Assembly: GCF_002563965.1 (NCBI RefSeq)
Contig: NZ_PDJF01000001.1
Coordinates: 744,001-808,000, forward strand
Direction: 5' to 3'
DNA length: 64,000 nucleotides
Source: Corynebacterium renale
GTDB taxonomy: Bacteria; Actinomycetota; Actinomycetes; Mycobacteriales; Mycobacteriaceae
Part shown: piece after piece, positions 49,047-57,382 of the stretch
How positions within the stretch are numbered: the first letter of the stretch is position 1
How the letters are laid out: every line of letters begins with the position of its first letter
Notes under the pieces: model-generated
Database searches by the model: none
Seen by the model: the letters and a program-made list of their open reading frames with translations, nothing else
What the model was told of the DNA's origin: nothing
Translations under genes and position numbers: made by a program

Positions 49047-51002
49047 TTACTTCGGGTGTTTATTAAGAAACTGCCACACTACGACCGACAGTAAGATTGC
49101 GAACGCAAGGGTACAGAAACCAACTATCCAGTTGAACTCAAGCCCGAACGCTTCGGCCCACGCTGGCGTGGCGAATGCGACACCGGCGATGGCAATAAGC
49201 AAATTTCGCTTCTGATCCTGTTTTTCAGCTTGTGCTTGCTCAAAGTCACGCTGCTCTTGGAGTTTTTTCTCAGCTTCAGCTTTTTCGTCTTTTTCTGCTT
49301 CGAGAGCTCGCCGATATATCGTGTCATAGATATCTTTTCGACTTTCTAGCTCACTACTGAAGTCTTCGAAACGTTGTCGGTTTCCACTCGTATTTTGGAT
49401 TGCGTTCAATATCTGTGAGTCTTCGACTCGATTTCCAATAGCGTTAAACCACAAGTGGCGGCGGAAAGCCAACGCTAATCGCTGTACATGCTCTATATGG
49501 TTAAGGCGTGCACTTAGTGATATATCAGATTGCTCATTATCATCATTCCGCAGAGCTACTTGCATTCCATTTAATGCATATTCACAACGCATGTTGAGAA
49601 TTACAATATCAGCAACCGTGGTAGAAGCGAGCATCAAAAACTTGAAATCTGTACCGGTTAACTGCGAGGGCTCGGGTCGTCGCACGAAGGCCAGATTTGA
49701 GTCATCTGCGAGTACTTGCCACATCAGGAAGTCCCCAACCTGATTTTTCTTCAAGGCTTCAGGGCTAATATTCGGGACTGCTTCGGCGTAGATATCCGAA
49801 CCAGTAGCGAGTTGCCAAGCCCATGCAGTCTGTTTTGCCCAGCTGTCATCAGCCAAACATTGGATATTGGCGTTTCGGAACAGGCGAGGAAACTGTGTTA
49901 TAGACTCCTTTCCTGGAATCGCGCAGACTATTCGTGATGGCGAAGCTAATTTCTCTTCTACCTTATGCCACTTTTGGCTTACTTTGCCAGAAATATATCC
50001 GCCGTCTGTTAAGTGGGCAGAAAAAGGGAAGTCTGATTTGGGGGATATAGCAATCGAATTATTGACTGTCTTTATTGCAAAATCTACAAAATAGCGAAGG
50101 AGCTTGTAGTGTGAGTCCTTCTTGCTATCGTTATTTCTCCAAGGTTTGTGACGATAATTTTTTACGCACTCATGTATTGATGTTTCATTGAGAAGTCGAA
50201 GCCCATTGCGGGGCCTATTAAGTGCTTCCGATATTTGAGTTAAAACATCATTTGAGCAATCTTGGGCTACGAAATGTAAAACCAGGTAGTAACTTTTACG
50301 AGGTTCTTCATTAGGGTCAGCATCAGACTTTGTGTCAAGATACTGCAAGAACTCAAGACCAGTAAGAGTCAAGCGCCCTTCCAAAGGGTATGCGGCTAAT
50401 GGTTCAAATAATTCTCGGTAATTATTTGACCATTGCTGGGTTAAGTCGAAGCTTGTTTTCCCAGGCTGCTCAGCTATACGACGGTGATAAAAACGGAACC
50501 TCGGTCCGTGATCTTTTGAGCTTGTCCGCTTCTCTGCTCTGGTGTCAGAGGGTTTACTCTCATCTGCTCCGACACTTTGCGCAAAGCTTGCCGGGAATCG
50601 TCGACCTGACTCCTGATAGTATGAGGTGCGTTTCATTTCTGGGGAGTCAGTTGATTTGAGGGTGAAGCCCTTGATTCCGTGGTATCGACCGCGTTCCCAG
50701 CCTTCAAGGTCAATGAATTCTCCCTTGTGGGGAGCATCTGCCAGTAGTGCAGGGTGAATCGGGAAAATTAGACTGAATGTAGCGAGCAGCCAATCAGGGC
50801 GCTCATCCTCTTCAGAGCTCCATGTGTGCTTTGTTTGGATACCTATCTCGGCATAGCTGCGGCGATGTATTTGTTTTTGACGTTCTGTTGCGTCATTGTC
50901 TTGAATAGAATCCAACCATAACTTGTATTCAGATTTACAGAAAACATCTACGTAGAAATCTTCGTCGAAGTTCTTTTTGTTTGGCTCTGCAGGCTTCTTC
51001 AT
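49047..51002 (-). CDS. Unrecognised 651-residue protein with C-terminal coiled coil and membrane anchor
   Basis: GC content is markedly lower than in neighbours and codon use differs, suggesting foreign origin. The N-terminal ~560 residues are soluble, with no family I recognise. Residues about 565-605 are Glu/Lys/Gln-rich and predicted to form a coiled coil. Two hydrophobic segments follow (NLLIAIAGVAFATPAWA, then WIVGFCTLAFAILLSVVVWQFL) near the C-terminus. ATG 51002 has GGGAG eight bases upstream. It stands alone between the HNH gene and an MFS gene. Soluble sensor plus coiled coil plus membrane tail is a layout seen in anti-phage effectors, but that is inference. Confidence 0.7.
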   Translation of the reverse strand: MKKPAEPNKKNFDEDFYVDVFCKSEYKLWLDSIQDNDATERQKQIHRRSYAEIGIQTKHTWSSEEDERPDWLLATFSLIFPIHPALLADAPHKGEFIDLEGWERGRYHGIKGFTLKSTDSPEMKRTSYYQESGRRFPASFAQSVGADESKPSDTRAEKRTSSKDHGPRFRFYHRRIAEQPGKTSFDLTQQWSNNYRELFEPLAAYPLEGRLTLTGLEFLQYLDTKSDADPNEEPRKSYYLVLHFVAQDCSNDVLTQISEALNRPRNGLRLLNETSIHECVKNYRHKPWRNNDSKKDSHYKLLRYFVDFAIKTVNNSIAISPKSDFPFSAHLTDGGYISGKVSQKWHKVEEKLASPSRIVCAIPGKESITQFPRLFRNANIQCLADDSWAKQTAWAWQLATGSDIYAEAVPNISPEALKKNQVGDFLMWQVLADDSNLAFVRRPEPSQLTGTDFKFLMLASTTVADIVILNMRCEYALNGMQVALRNDDNEQSDISLSARLNHIEHVQRLALAFRRHLWFNAIGNRVEDSQILNAIQNTSGNRQRFEDFSSELESRKDIYDTIYRRALEAEKDEKAEAEKKLQEQRDFEQAQAEKQDQKRNLLIAIAGVAFATPAWAEAFGLEFNWIVGFCTLAFAILLSVVVWQFLNKHPK

Positions 51003-51078
51003 TGGCAGTACTCCCGTCTTATTTGCCTTTAGCGTAAAGCAAAGCACCAAGGCCGTCTAGACGAAACTTCTAACGCAA

Positions 51079-52242
51079 CTACCGCGTCAACGGTCGCGTC
51101 CACAGCAAAACGGTCGACAGGCCCAACACGGACAGCAGCGCCATCACCCACAGGGTCGCCGACACCGCGCCCGCGCCCACCAGGACAGCGCCAATCGCCG
51201 AACCCGACGCAATCCCCACCTGATACGTCACCACATATACGGACGACGCCCGATCCGGATTATCACGCCCCGCGTACATGAAATACGTGGTCGCAACCGT
51301 CGGAAGCGCGCCATACGCCGCACCCCACAGGGCAATTGCCGGCAAAATCAGCCATCCCGCCCAGGCGAATGCGGCCTCCCCTGCGATGGCCGCGAGTACT
51401 AGCGCAGCCGCGACGACAAGCGTGCCCCGAATCATGCGCCGATCCACATGGCGCGTCGCCGCCGTCACGCCCACCAAACCGCACGCGCCAAACGCGAACA
51501 GGCCAACCGCCACCCAGCCGGCGCCCATAAGCTTCTCGACGATCAAACCCAAGTACGTGTACGCGGTGAAAACGCCCGTGACCACGAGCGTGAGAAACAG
51601 GACGAGCGAAGGTACCCCCCACCGTGAAGGCGTATTCGCATCGACGTTGGTGTGGGCTTCCGCCGGCCTGATATGCGGCAACGTCGCCAGCAGTAGGATG
51701 AGCCCGCCCACCGCCATGATGGTCAGTGCCCCGGACGTCCACCGCCACCCGATGAGCCCACCAGCGGCCGTGGTTAGCGGCGAGCCGAGCACGAGTGCCA
51801 GCGTGGAACCAGTGGATACGATGCCAATCGCTTTCCCCGTGTGGCCGGGCGGGGTGATGCGCGCTGCGATGGGTGCGACGAGCGCCCAGAAGATGCCGTG
51901 CGTGAGTGCCGCGATGATGCGCGCGACCACGAGTACGCCGTAGTTGAATGCGACTGCCTGGACGAGCGTTCCGGCGGCGAGGAACCCGATGGTAGCGAGG
52001 AATACGGGACGTTTGTCGAAGCGCCCCAGGAACCACATGGCGGGAATGGTAACCACGGCGACTACGCCGGCGTACACGGACATCAGCAAGCCGATTTGGG
52101 ATTCGCTGACACCCAGGTCGGTAGACATGGGGGTGATGAGGCCGACGGTGAACATCTCGAAGGTGACGTAGACGAAGGCCGCGAAGCTCATCGCGGTCAG
52201 CGGAATCCAGGGGAAGGTGTTCGTGCGGGTGGTGGTGCTCAA
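51079..52242 (-). CDS. MFS transporter (AraJ/sugar-efflux-like)
   Basis: A 387-residue membrane protein with about twelve transmembrane segments. The first loop has FEMFTVGLITPMSTDLGVSESQIGLLMSVYAG, split over two helices, followed by the MFS loop motif WFLGRFDKRP. This resembles the AraJ/YdhP/Cml group of drug or sugar exporters. The TTG at 52242 follows the NAD(P)HX-repair gene by 13 bases with a GAAAG motif; ATG 52191 is an alternative. Probably co-transcribed with that gene. Confidence 0.82.
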   Translation of the reverse strand: MSTTTRTNTFPWIPLTAMSFAAFVYVTFEMFTVGLITPMSTDLGVSESQIGLLMSVYAGVVAVVTIPAMWFLGRFDKRPVFLATIGFLAAGTLVQAVAFNYGVLVVARIIAALTHGIFWALVAPIAARITPPGHTGKAIGIVSTGSTLALVLGSPLTTAAGGLIGWRWTSGALTIMAVGGLILLLATLPHIRPAEAHTNVDANTPSRWGVPSLVLFLTLVVTGVFTAYTYLGLIVEKLMGAGWVAVGLFAFGACGLVGVTAATRHVDRRMIRGTLVVAAALVLAAIAGEAAFAWAGWLILPAIALWGAAYGALPTVATTYFMYAGRDNPDRASSVYVVTYQVGIASGSAIGAVLVGAGAVSATLWVMALLSVLGLSTVLLWTRPLTR

Positions 52243-52255
52243 AAGGGGACTTTCG

Positions 52256-53611
52256 CTAGTGGTGGGTGGCCAGGGCGATGGCGTCTGGCAGGTGGGCGGC
52301 GATGTTGCTGGCGGTGGTTGGGCCAGGTCCGTACGCGGTTGCCGCGGAGAGCCACGACGCTAGAGCGTGTAACTGTACACCAGCGGTTGCGGCTTGGTGG
52401 GGGTCGCCGTAGCGGGCCAGGAGAGCGCCGATGCACCCGGAGAGTACGTCGCCGGAGCCGGGGGTGGCTGACCAGGAATGGCCGGCGTCAATCAGGGTGG
52501 TTGGCTGGCCTGGGCTGGCGACGGTCGTCGTGCGCCCTTTGAGCACGACCGTGGCGCCGAGTTCGGTGGCTAAGGCTTCGGTGCAGGCGCGTCGGTCGTC
52601 GTCGAGCGGGGAGAGGCGGGCGAATTCACCGCCGTGGGGTGTAAGGACAGTTGCAGCGTCCCGGCTAGAAAGGCGGGCGCGGAGGTCCGGGTTGTGGGCG
52701 AGGGTGGTGATGGCGTCGGCGTCGAGAAGCAAGGGCAGGTCCGTGTCGAGCAGGTCAGCGAGTTCGCCTGGGCGTTGACCGCGGCCGGGCCCGTACACGT
52801 ATGCCTGGCACTGGCCCAAGCGGTCAAGCGTAGGCGCGGCGACGACTTCCGGGGCGGCCGGGGCGCCGACGGCCCGCACCATCGCCGGTGTGGTGTGCAG
52901 GGCACCGAGCTGGGAAAGCAGGCTCGCGCCGGGGTACGTCTCGGAGCCGGCGATGATGCCAACAACTCCGCCGGTGTACTTGTTGTCGGCGGCACCGGGT
53001 TCGAAGTTGTCGTCGAGGTGCACGTTGGGGCCCGGGTTGAGTACGCGCGTGTACAGGGCACCCGTGGTCTCTGGGCGTAGGCCCACATCCGCCACGACGA
53101 GGGTGCCACAGTTGTGGTTGTACGCGTGTGCTTCCATGACGCCGGCGAACGTGACGGTGCACTCGGCGTGTACCGCATTCGGGCCGCCGGTGCCGGTCGG
53201 GATATCGACGGCCAGTACCGGCACGTCCGCGGGCATCGCCGGGTGGGGGCGCGTCGGGTCGGAGCCAAGGCCGGCGATTGCGTCGATCACCAGGTCGGGC
53301 ATGGCGGCGTATTCGCTTACCCGGCCGCCGGCGTGGCGGAACGCCGCCAGGGCGCGTTCGTGCGCTTTTCCGGCGGTGAGTTCGGCGGTGACGTCGTAGT
53401 CGGCGGCGAGTTCCGCCCCGGCGTAGAGTCCGTCGCCGCCGTTGCCGCCGGGGCCTACGTATATGTGTATACGCCTACCCGTGGTGAGGGTGCGGGCGGT
53501 TTCGGCGATGTGGTGTGCGGCGCGGCGCATGAGTTGGTCTGGTTCGGTTTGGTTGGCCAGTGCGTGGTGTTCGGCTGTGCGGACGGCTTTGTGTGTGACC
53601 AGGTTGTGCAT
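52256..53611 (-). CDS. nnr: Bifunctional NAD(P)H-hydrate epimerase / ADP-dependent dehydratase
   Basis: A 451-residue fusion. The N-terminal YjeF domain has the GPGGNGGDG loop. The C-terminal ribokinase-like domain has LTPHGGEFARL, VVLKGRTT and the catalytic ATPGSGDVLSG. It repairs hydrated NADH and NADPH. The N-terminal domain looks short compared with other bifunctional members. ATG 53611 is seven bases after TACCAT. It is divergent from the iron-controlled RNA/kinase region. Confidence 0.88.
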   Translation of the reverse strand: MHNLVTHKAVRTAEHHALANQTEPDQLMRRAAHHIAETARTLTTGRRIHIYVGPGGNGGDGLYAGAELAADYDVTAELTAGKAHERALAAFRHAGGRVSEYAAMPDLVIDAIAGLGSDPTRPHPAMPADVPVLAVDIPTGTGGPNAVHAECTVTFAGVMEAHAYNHNCGTLVVADVGLRPETTGALYTRVLNPGPNVHLDDNFEPGAADNKYTGGVVGIIAGSETYPGASLLSQLGALHTTPAMVRAVGAPAAPEVVAAPTLDRLGQCQAYVYGPGRGQRPGELADLLDTDLPLLLDADAITTLAHNPDLRARLSSRDAATVLTPHGGEFARLSPLDDDRRACTEALATELGATVVLKGRTTTVASPGQPTTLIDAGHSWSATPGSGDVLSGCIGALLARYGDPHQAATAGVQLHALASWLSAATAYGPGPTTASNIAAHLPDAIALATHH

Positions 53612-53660
53612 GTTTTTTATGGTAGTTCGGTGGGGTGTAAAAGTTTTTTTGGTTAGACCC

Positions 53661-53689
53661 TTGACGCTTCTGTGCAACTAGGTTAGGCT
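53661..53689 (+). promoter_or_regulatory. Strong promoter of the predicted small RNA
   Basis: TTGACG (53661-53666), a 17-bp spacer and TAGGCT (53684-53689). The predicted transcription start is about 53696. The DtxR-type box covers the -10. Confidence 0.75.
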
Positions 53690-53696
53690 TACCTAC
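53678..53696. promoter_or_regulatory. DtxR-type iron box
   Basis: CTAGGTTAGGCTTACCTAC matches the 19-bp DtxR consensus TTAGGTTAGGCTAACCTAA at 16 of 19 positions. It overlaps the -10 box of the promoter at 53661-53689, the classic position for repression by Fe(II)-DtxR. Confidence 0.82.
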
Positions 53697-53778
53697 GATC
53701 GCCTTTCGGGGTGGTCACAACGGGATAAAGTGAGTGCGAGGACACCCCAGTGGTTTATACCGCTGGGGTGTTCTTTTA
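53697..53778 (+). ncRNA. Predicted DtxR-controlled small RNA (about 80 nt)
   Basis: Inferred from promoter and terminator. Transcription from the DtxR-covered promoter would run about 45 bases and then meet a 12-bp stem (ACACCCCAGTGG pairing with CCGCTGGGGTGT, 53742-53753 and 53760-53771, 6-nt loop) followed by TCTTTT. No convincing reading frame lies inside. The downstream kinase gene has its own -10 (TACTAT, 53777-53782) eight bases before its ATG. The hairpin therefore ends a separate short transcript rather than attenuating the kinase mRNA. Iron-responsive sRNAs are known in other bacteria. Confidence 0.6.
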
Positions 53779-53790
53779 CTATTAATAGGT

Positions 53791-55230
53791 ATGCGCCGTC
53801 ATTCATTGCACATTAGCGCCAAAGAGGCTGTAGGACCGTACCTTATTGCTCTGGATGTGGGGTCGACTGCCTCACGTGGGGGTATTTACGATGCGTCGGG
53901 GCGGCCGTTGTCGGGGTCGAAGCAGCGTCGGGCGCACGCATTTACCACCGCCACGGATGGCACGTCGACCATTGACGCTGACCAGGTGGTCGAGGAGATT
54001 CGCAGCATCATCGAAGACATTAAGTCTTTCGCTGCGGAGGCTGGTATTGAGCTCAGTGCGGTGGCGTTCGATACGTTTGCGTCGTCGCTGGTGTGCGTGG
54101 CGGGTGGGGAAGCTATCACGCCGTGTGTGACGTATGCGGATGCCCGGTGTGCGGCTTACGTCGATAAGCTGGCGGAACTTGCCGGCGACGAGGCCGAGTA
54201 CCACGCGCGCACGGGTGTGCGTTTCCACACGTCGTACCTGCCGGCGCGGATTCTGTGGCTGGCGGCTGAGCACCCGGACGTGCTGGCGCGCACCGAAAAG
54301 ATGATGAGCCTGGGCGAGTACGTGTACTTCAAGCTCGCTGGCATCGAAGGTCAAGCCGTCGCGACGGCCGCGTGGGCGGGCATCCTCAACGCGCACACCG
54401 CCGAATATGACACCCCCATTCTGGAAGCGGTCGGCGCGAACATGGACTGGTTCGCCCCACTGAAGTTCCCGGATGAGCCCGCGCTTCACGACGGCCTCCG
54501 GTGGTTCCACGCCATCCCCGACGGCTGGTCCTCCAACGTGGGCTCCGGCGCAGTCGACGGCATCGTCGGCCTGTCCGCCGCCACCTCGGGCGCGGCCCGC
54601 CTCCTGCTTGACCACGTCCCGGAGAAAATTCCGACCGGCCTGTGGTGCTACCGCGTCGGACGCCACGAAGCGCTCCTCGGCGGGGCACTCAACGACGTTG
54701 GCCGCGCCATCTCCTGGCTCGAAACCAACCTCGCACCCGTCAGCGAGAAACAACGCACCGCCCTGCTTGCCGCCGACTACGAAGACACAATCCCCACCGT
54801 CCTGCCATTCTTCACCGGCGAACGCTCCACCGGGTGGCGCGGCGGCACACGCGCCGAATTCCACGGCGTCAGCGCGTCGACCACCCCCGCCGACCTGTGG
54901 CGCGGCACCCTCGAAGGCGTTGCCGTATCGTACGCGCGCGTCTGGGAACACATGCTGTCCACCGGGGCGCGCCCCAAAGCGGTGGTGGCGTCGGGAAGCG
55001 TCACCGCGACAGTCCCCGGGTGGTTGCAGCTGCTCGCCGACCAGCTCGACACCCCCGTCATCCCGCTCAACATGAAGCGCGCCACCCTCCGCGGCACCGC
55101 AGTCATCGCCATGGAGCAGCTTATCGACGCCCCTCCGGTGCCCGACCTGCCCTTCGGAAAACCCTACGCGCCGGGCAACACCACCGCCGCCCGCGCAGTC
55201 TACGACAAATTCATCCACCACTACGGATAA
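53791..55230 (+). CDS. FGGY-family carbohydrate kinase
   Basis: A 479-residue two-domain sugar kinase. The phosphate-1 motif is LDVGSTASRGGIYD near residue 19; the second domain contains GALNDVGRAISWLE, PFFTGERSTGWRG and the adenosine motif VVASGSVTATVPGWLQLLADQL. Gluconate or a pentulose is a plausible substrate but cannot be decided. ATG 53791 is preceded by TACTAT at 8 bases, so leaderless; an upstream GTG-type start would lie across the small-RNA terminator. The thioesterase gene follows after two bases. Confidence 0.82.
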   Translation: MRRHSLHISAKEAVGPYLIALDVGSTASRGGIYDASGRPLSGSKQRRAHAFTTATDGTSTIDADQVVEEIRSIIEDIKSFAAEAGIELSAVAFDTFASSLVCVAGGEAITPCVTYADARCAAYVDKLAELAGDEAEYHARTGVRFHTSYLPARILWLAAEHPDVLARTEKMMSLGEYVYFKLAGIEGQAVATAAWAGILNAHTAEYDTPILEAVGANMDWFAPLKFPDEPALHDGLRWFHAIPDGWSSNVGSGAVDGIVGLSAATSGAARLLLDHVPEKIPTGLWCYRVGRHEALLGGALNDVGRAISWLETNLAPVSEKQRTALLAADYEDTIPTVLPFFTGERSTGWRGGTRAEFHGVSASTTPADLWRGTLEGVAVSYARVWEHMLSTGARPKAVVASGSVTATVPGWLQLLADQLDTPVIPLNMKRATLRGTAVIAMEQLIDAPPVPDLPFGKPYAPGNTTAARAVYDKFIHHYG

Positions 55231-55232
55231 CC

Positions 55233-55613
55233 ATGGATAACCTCGGCCCCCTGGCGCAGCGCCTGGGCATCACCCTCGAACGGGGCACCGAATACGCCAC
55301 CGCGTCCATGCCCGTGGCCGGCAACGAACAACCCTTCGGCGCCCTCCACGGCGGGGCCACGCTCGCGCTCATCGAAACCGTCGGAAGCGTCGCGGCGCTT
55401 GCGCACGCCCGGCAGCGCGGGTGCGTGCCCGTCGGCGTGGACGTGCACGCCACGCACCACCGCGCCGTCACCACCGGACGGGTCACCGCATGCGCCACCC
55501 CGTTGCATGAGGGGGGCCGCGTGGCCTCGTACCGGGTGGACGTTACGGATGAGGAGGGCCACCTGGTGGCGTCGGGCACGGTGACGAACCTGCTTGTAAC
55601 CGCCCCCCGTTAG
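55233..55613 (+). CDS. PaaI-family hotdog thioesterase
   Basis: A 126-residue hotdog-fold protein. FGALHGGATLALIETVGS near residue 34 and VGVDVHATHHRAVTTGRVTA at about 70-89 are the catalytic and CoA-binding segments of PaaI/YbdB-type thioesterases. In menaquinone organisms such a protein can hydrolyse DHNA-CoA, but no menaquinone genes are nearby, so the substrate is open. The ATG lies two bases after the kinase stop. Confidence 0.82.
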   Translation: MDNLGPLAQRLGITLERGTEYATASMPVAGNEQPFGALHGGATLALIETVGSVAALAHARQRGCVPVGVDVHATHHRAVTTGRVTACATPLHEGGRVASYRVDVTDEEGHLVASGTVTNLLVTAPR

Positions 55614-55637
55614 GGCGTATGCGCTAGCATGTGGCGG

Positions 55638-56840
55638 GTGAGAAAACTATTCACCGCTGTGGTTGCTGTGGCCGTGTGTGCCGCGGCTGTTGTGTCGCCG
55701 GCGTCGGCGCAGAGTTCTTTCGGTTCGTCATCGCCGACATCCCCGGATGCGTCAGTGTCTGCGACGCAGTGGGCGTCGAAAATTTCGGAGGGACTCAAGG
55801 TCACCCGCGTCACGGACCTATTCGGGCGCGGCCTGTCGGACTTCCTGAACATCCTGTCCGGTGACCTGGGCATGATGGCCCCGCTGGGTTCGGGGGAGGA
55901 GTTCGCCATTATCTTCGGCGACTCGTTCCGCGGGCACACGGTCGGCCAGGGCGAGTGGTTAAGCCCCATCGGGGCCCGCGCCCGGATGAATGCGGCGGGC
56001 GAAATTGAATTACTCGCCCCCCTCAACGATGGGGCCCAGGTAGAGCAGCTGCTCGAGTATGAGCACACGGACATGCTCACTCTCTTGCCTAGCGACGTCA
56101 TCAACATCCGCGGCACCTTATATATGCAAGGAATGTGGAACCGGGGCGTCGGCAACGTGTTGGGCACCGAAATTTGGCGGTCAACCGACAACGGCCAGAC
56201 GTGGCAGTCGGTGGCGAAGACGTCGACAAGCTACATGGGTGGCATGGGCAACCTCATCACCTGGGAGCACGGGCCTGACGGCTACATCTACGTGATGAGT
56301 TCCCAATTCCAGCGCAACGACCCCGTCTACCTGTCCCGCTTCCGCGAAGCCGACATCGCCGACCGCAGCAAATGGGACCTCTACGACCCCACCACCGGCC
56401 AATGGGGCACCACCGGCCGACCCATCCTGGACGACCGGATGAAAGCCGGCGAAATGAGCCTGCGCTACATCCAAGGCCACTGGGTACTCGCCATGTTCAA
56501 CCAGGCGACCATGGCCATCGAAGTACGCATCAGCGATACCATCGCCCGCGACTGGGATACCATCACCCCGGCGAACGTCGTCATCGCTGGGCACGGCGGC
56601 TGGGGCGCCGCCCAAACCCCGTCAAACTTCACCCAACTCTACGGCGGATACATCGTCCCCGGCTCCACCCTGGACAACCTGGACCTCGTGGTCTCCCAAT
56701 GGAACACCGGCACCAACGCCCGCTACAACTCCACCCAATTCAACGTCCGCGGCCTGGAAACCTTCTTCGGCATCGGGGCGCGGCCCGCCACCCGCGACGC
56801 CAACACCCTCGACGTCACGGCGCATACGCCTACCCGTTAG
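55638..56840 (+). CDS. Secreted DUF4185 protein, possible arabinan-active glycoside hydrolase
   Basis: A 400-residue exported protein: signal peptide (AVVAVAVCAAAVVSPASA) then a DUF4185 domain with IIFGDSFRG, MNAAGEIE, EIWRSTDNGQTW and WGAAQTPSNF, probably a beta-propeller. Members of DUF4185 have been shown in mycobacteria to be endo-D-arabinanases (GH183). A role in arabinogalactan or lipoarabinomannan turnover is therefore a reasonable inference for an organism with an arabinan wall. GTG 55638 is seven bases after TAGCAT; ATG 55629 is the alternative. A VanZ gene follows after eight bases. Confidence 0.8.
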   Translation: MRKLFTAVVAVAVCAAAVVSPASAQSSFGSSSPTSPDASVSATQWASKISEGLKVTRVTDLFGRGLSDFLNILSGDLGMMAPLGSGEEFAIIFGDSFRGHTVGQGEWLSPIGARARMNAAGEIELLAPLNDGAQVEQLLEYEHTDMLTLLPSDVINIRGTLYMQGMWNRGVGNVLGTEIWRSTDNGQTWQSVAKTSTSYMGGMGNLITWEHGPDGYIYVMSSQFQRNDPVYLSRFREADIADRSKWDLYDPTTGQWGTTGRPILDDRMKAGEMSLRYIQGHWVLAMFNQATMAIEVRISDTIARDWDTITPANVVIAGHGGWGAAQTPSNFTQLYGGYIVPGSTLDNLDLVVSQWNTGTNARYNSTQFNVRGLETFFGIGARPATRDANTLDVTAHTPTR

Positions 56841-56848
56841 GAGGAAGT

Positions 56849-57382
56849 ATGAAAACGTGGGCACGCTTTTCCCTCCTCGGCTACGTGGGCGTGATTATTG
56901 CGCTGACGTGTTTGAAGACGTTCTACCAAATCGGCTACCTGTGGCTGCCGGAAAATCAGCGCGTCCGCGAGCTGCGGCTCATCCCGTTCGTGCGTTTCTT
57001 TAACGGGCGCGGCTGGTTCGCCCCACTTTTCGACATGGTCGGCAACATCATGCTCTTCGCCCCACTGGGTGCGCTGCTCGTAGTGGTGGGCGTCCGGGTG
57101 GGCCGCGCAGTGTGGGCTGGTTTCGCGCTCAGCTTGTCAGTGGAGGTCATCCAGTTCGTATTCGCTGTTGGGCGCACGGACATCAGCGACCTCATTTTCA
57201 ACACCTTGGGTGCGTTCCTCGGCGCGTGGGTGGCCAGCGTCGTGCGCACCCCGTCGTGGCGTATGCGGTGGCACGCGTTCATTGTGGGCTTAACGACGGC
57301 CGCCGTCGCCGTCTTTATCGTCTTGGTGATTCTGGGCCCGGCGTTGGGGGATCCGGCGAAGGTTGTGCCGGTCGGTGCTTAG
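56849..57382 (+). CDS. VanZ-like membrane protein
   Basis: A 177-residue protein with about five hydrophobic segments and the VanZ signature: IPFVRFF, DMVGNIMLFAPLG, SVEVIQF and GRTDISDLIFNTLGAFLG. VanZ-family proteins influence resistance to teicoplanin-type glycopeptides and other envelope stresses. AGGAGG lies five bases before ATG 56849, overlapping the DUF4185 stop region; the pair forms an operon. It converges with the glycosylase gene, overlapping by four bases. Confidence 0.83.
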   Translation: MKTWARFSLLGYVGVIIALTCLKTFYQIGYLWLPENQRVRELRLIPFVRFFNGRGWFAPLFDMVGNIMLFAPLGALLVVVGVRVGRAVWAGFALSLSVEVIQFVFAVGRTDISDLIFNTLGAFLGAWVASVVRTPSWRMRWHAFIVGLTTAAVAVFIVLVILGPALGDPAKVVPVGA

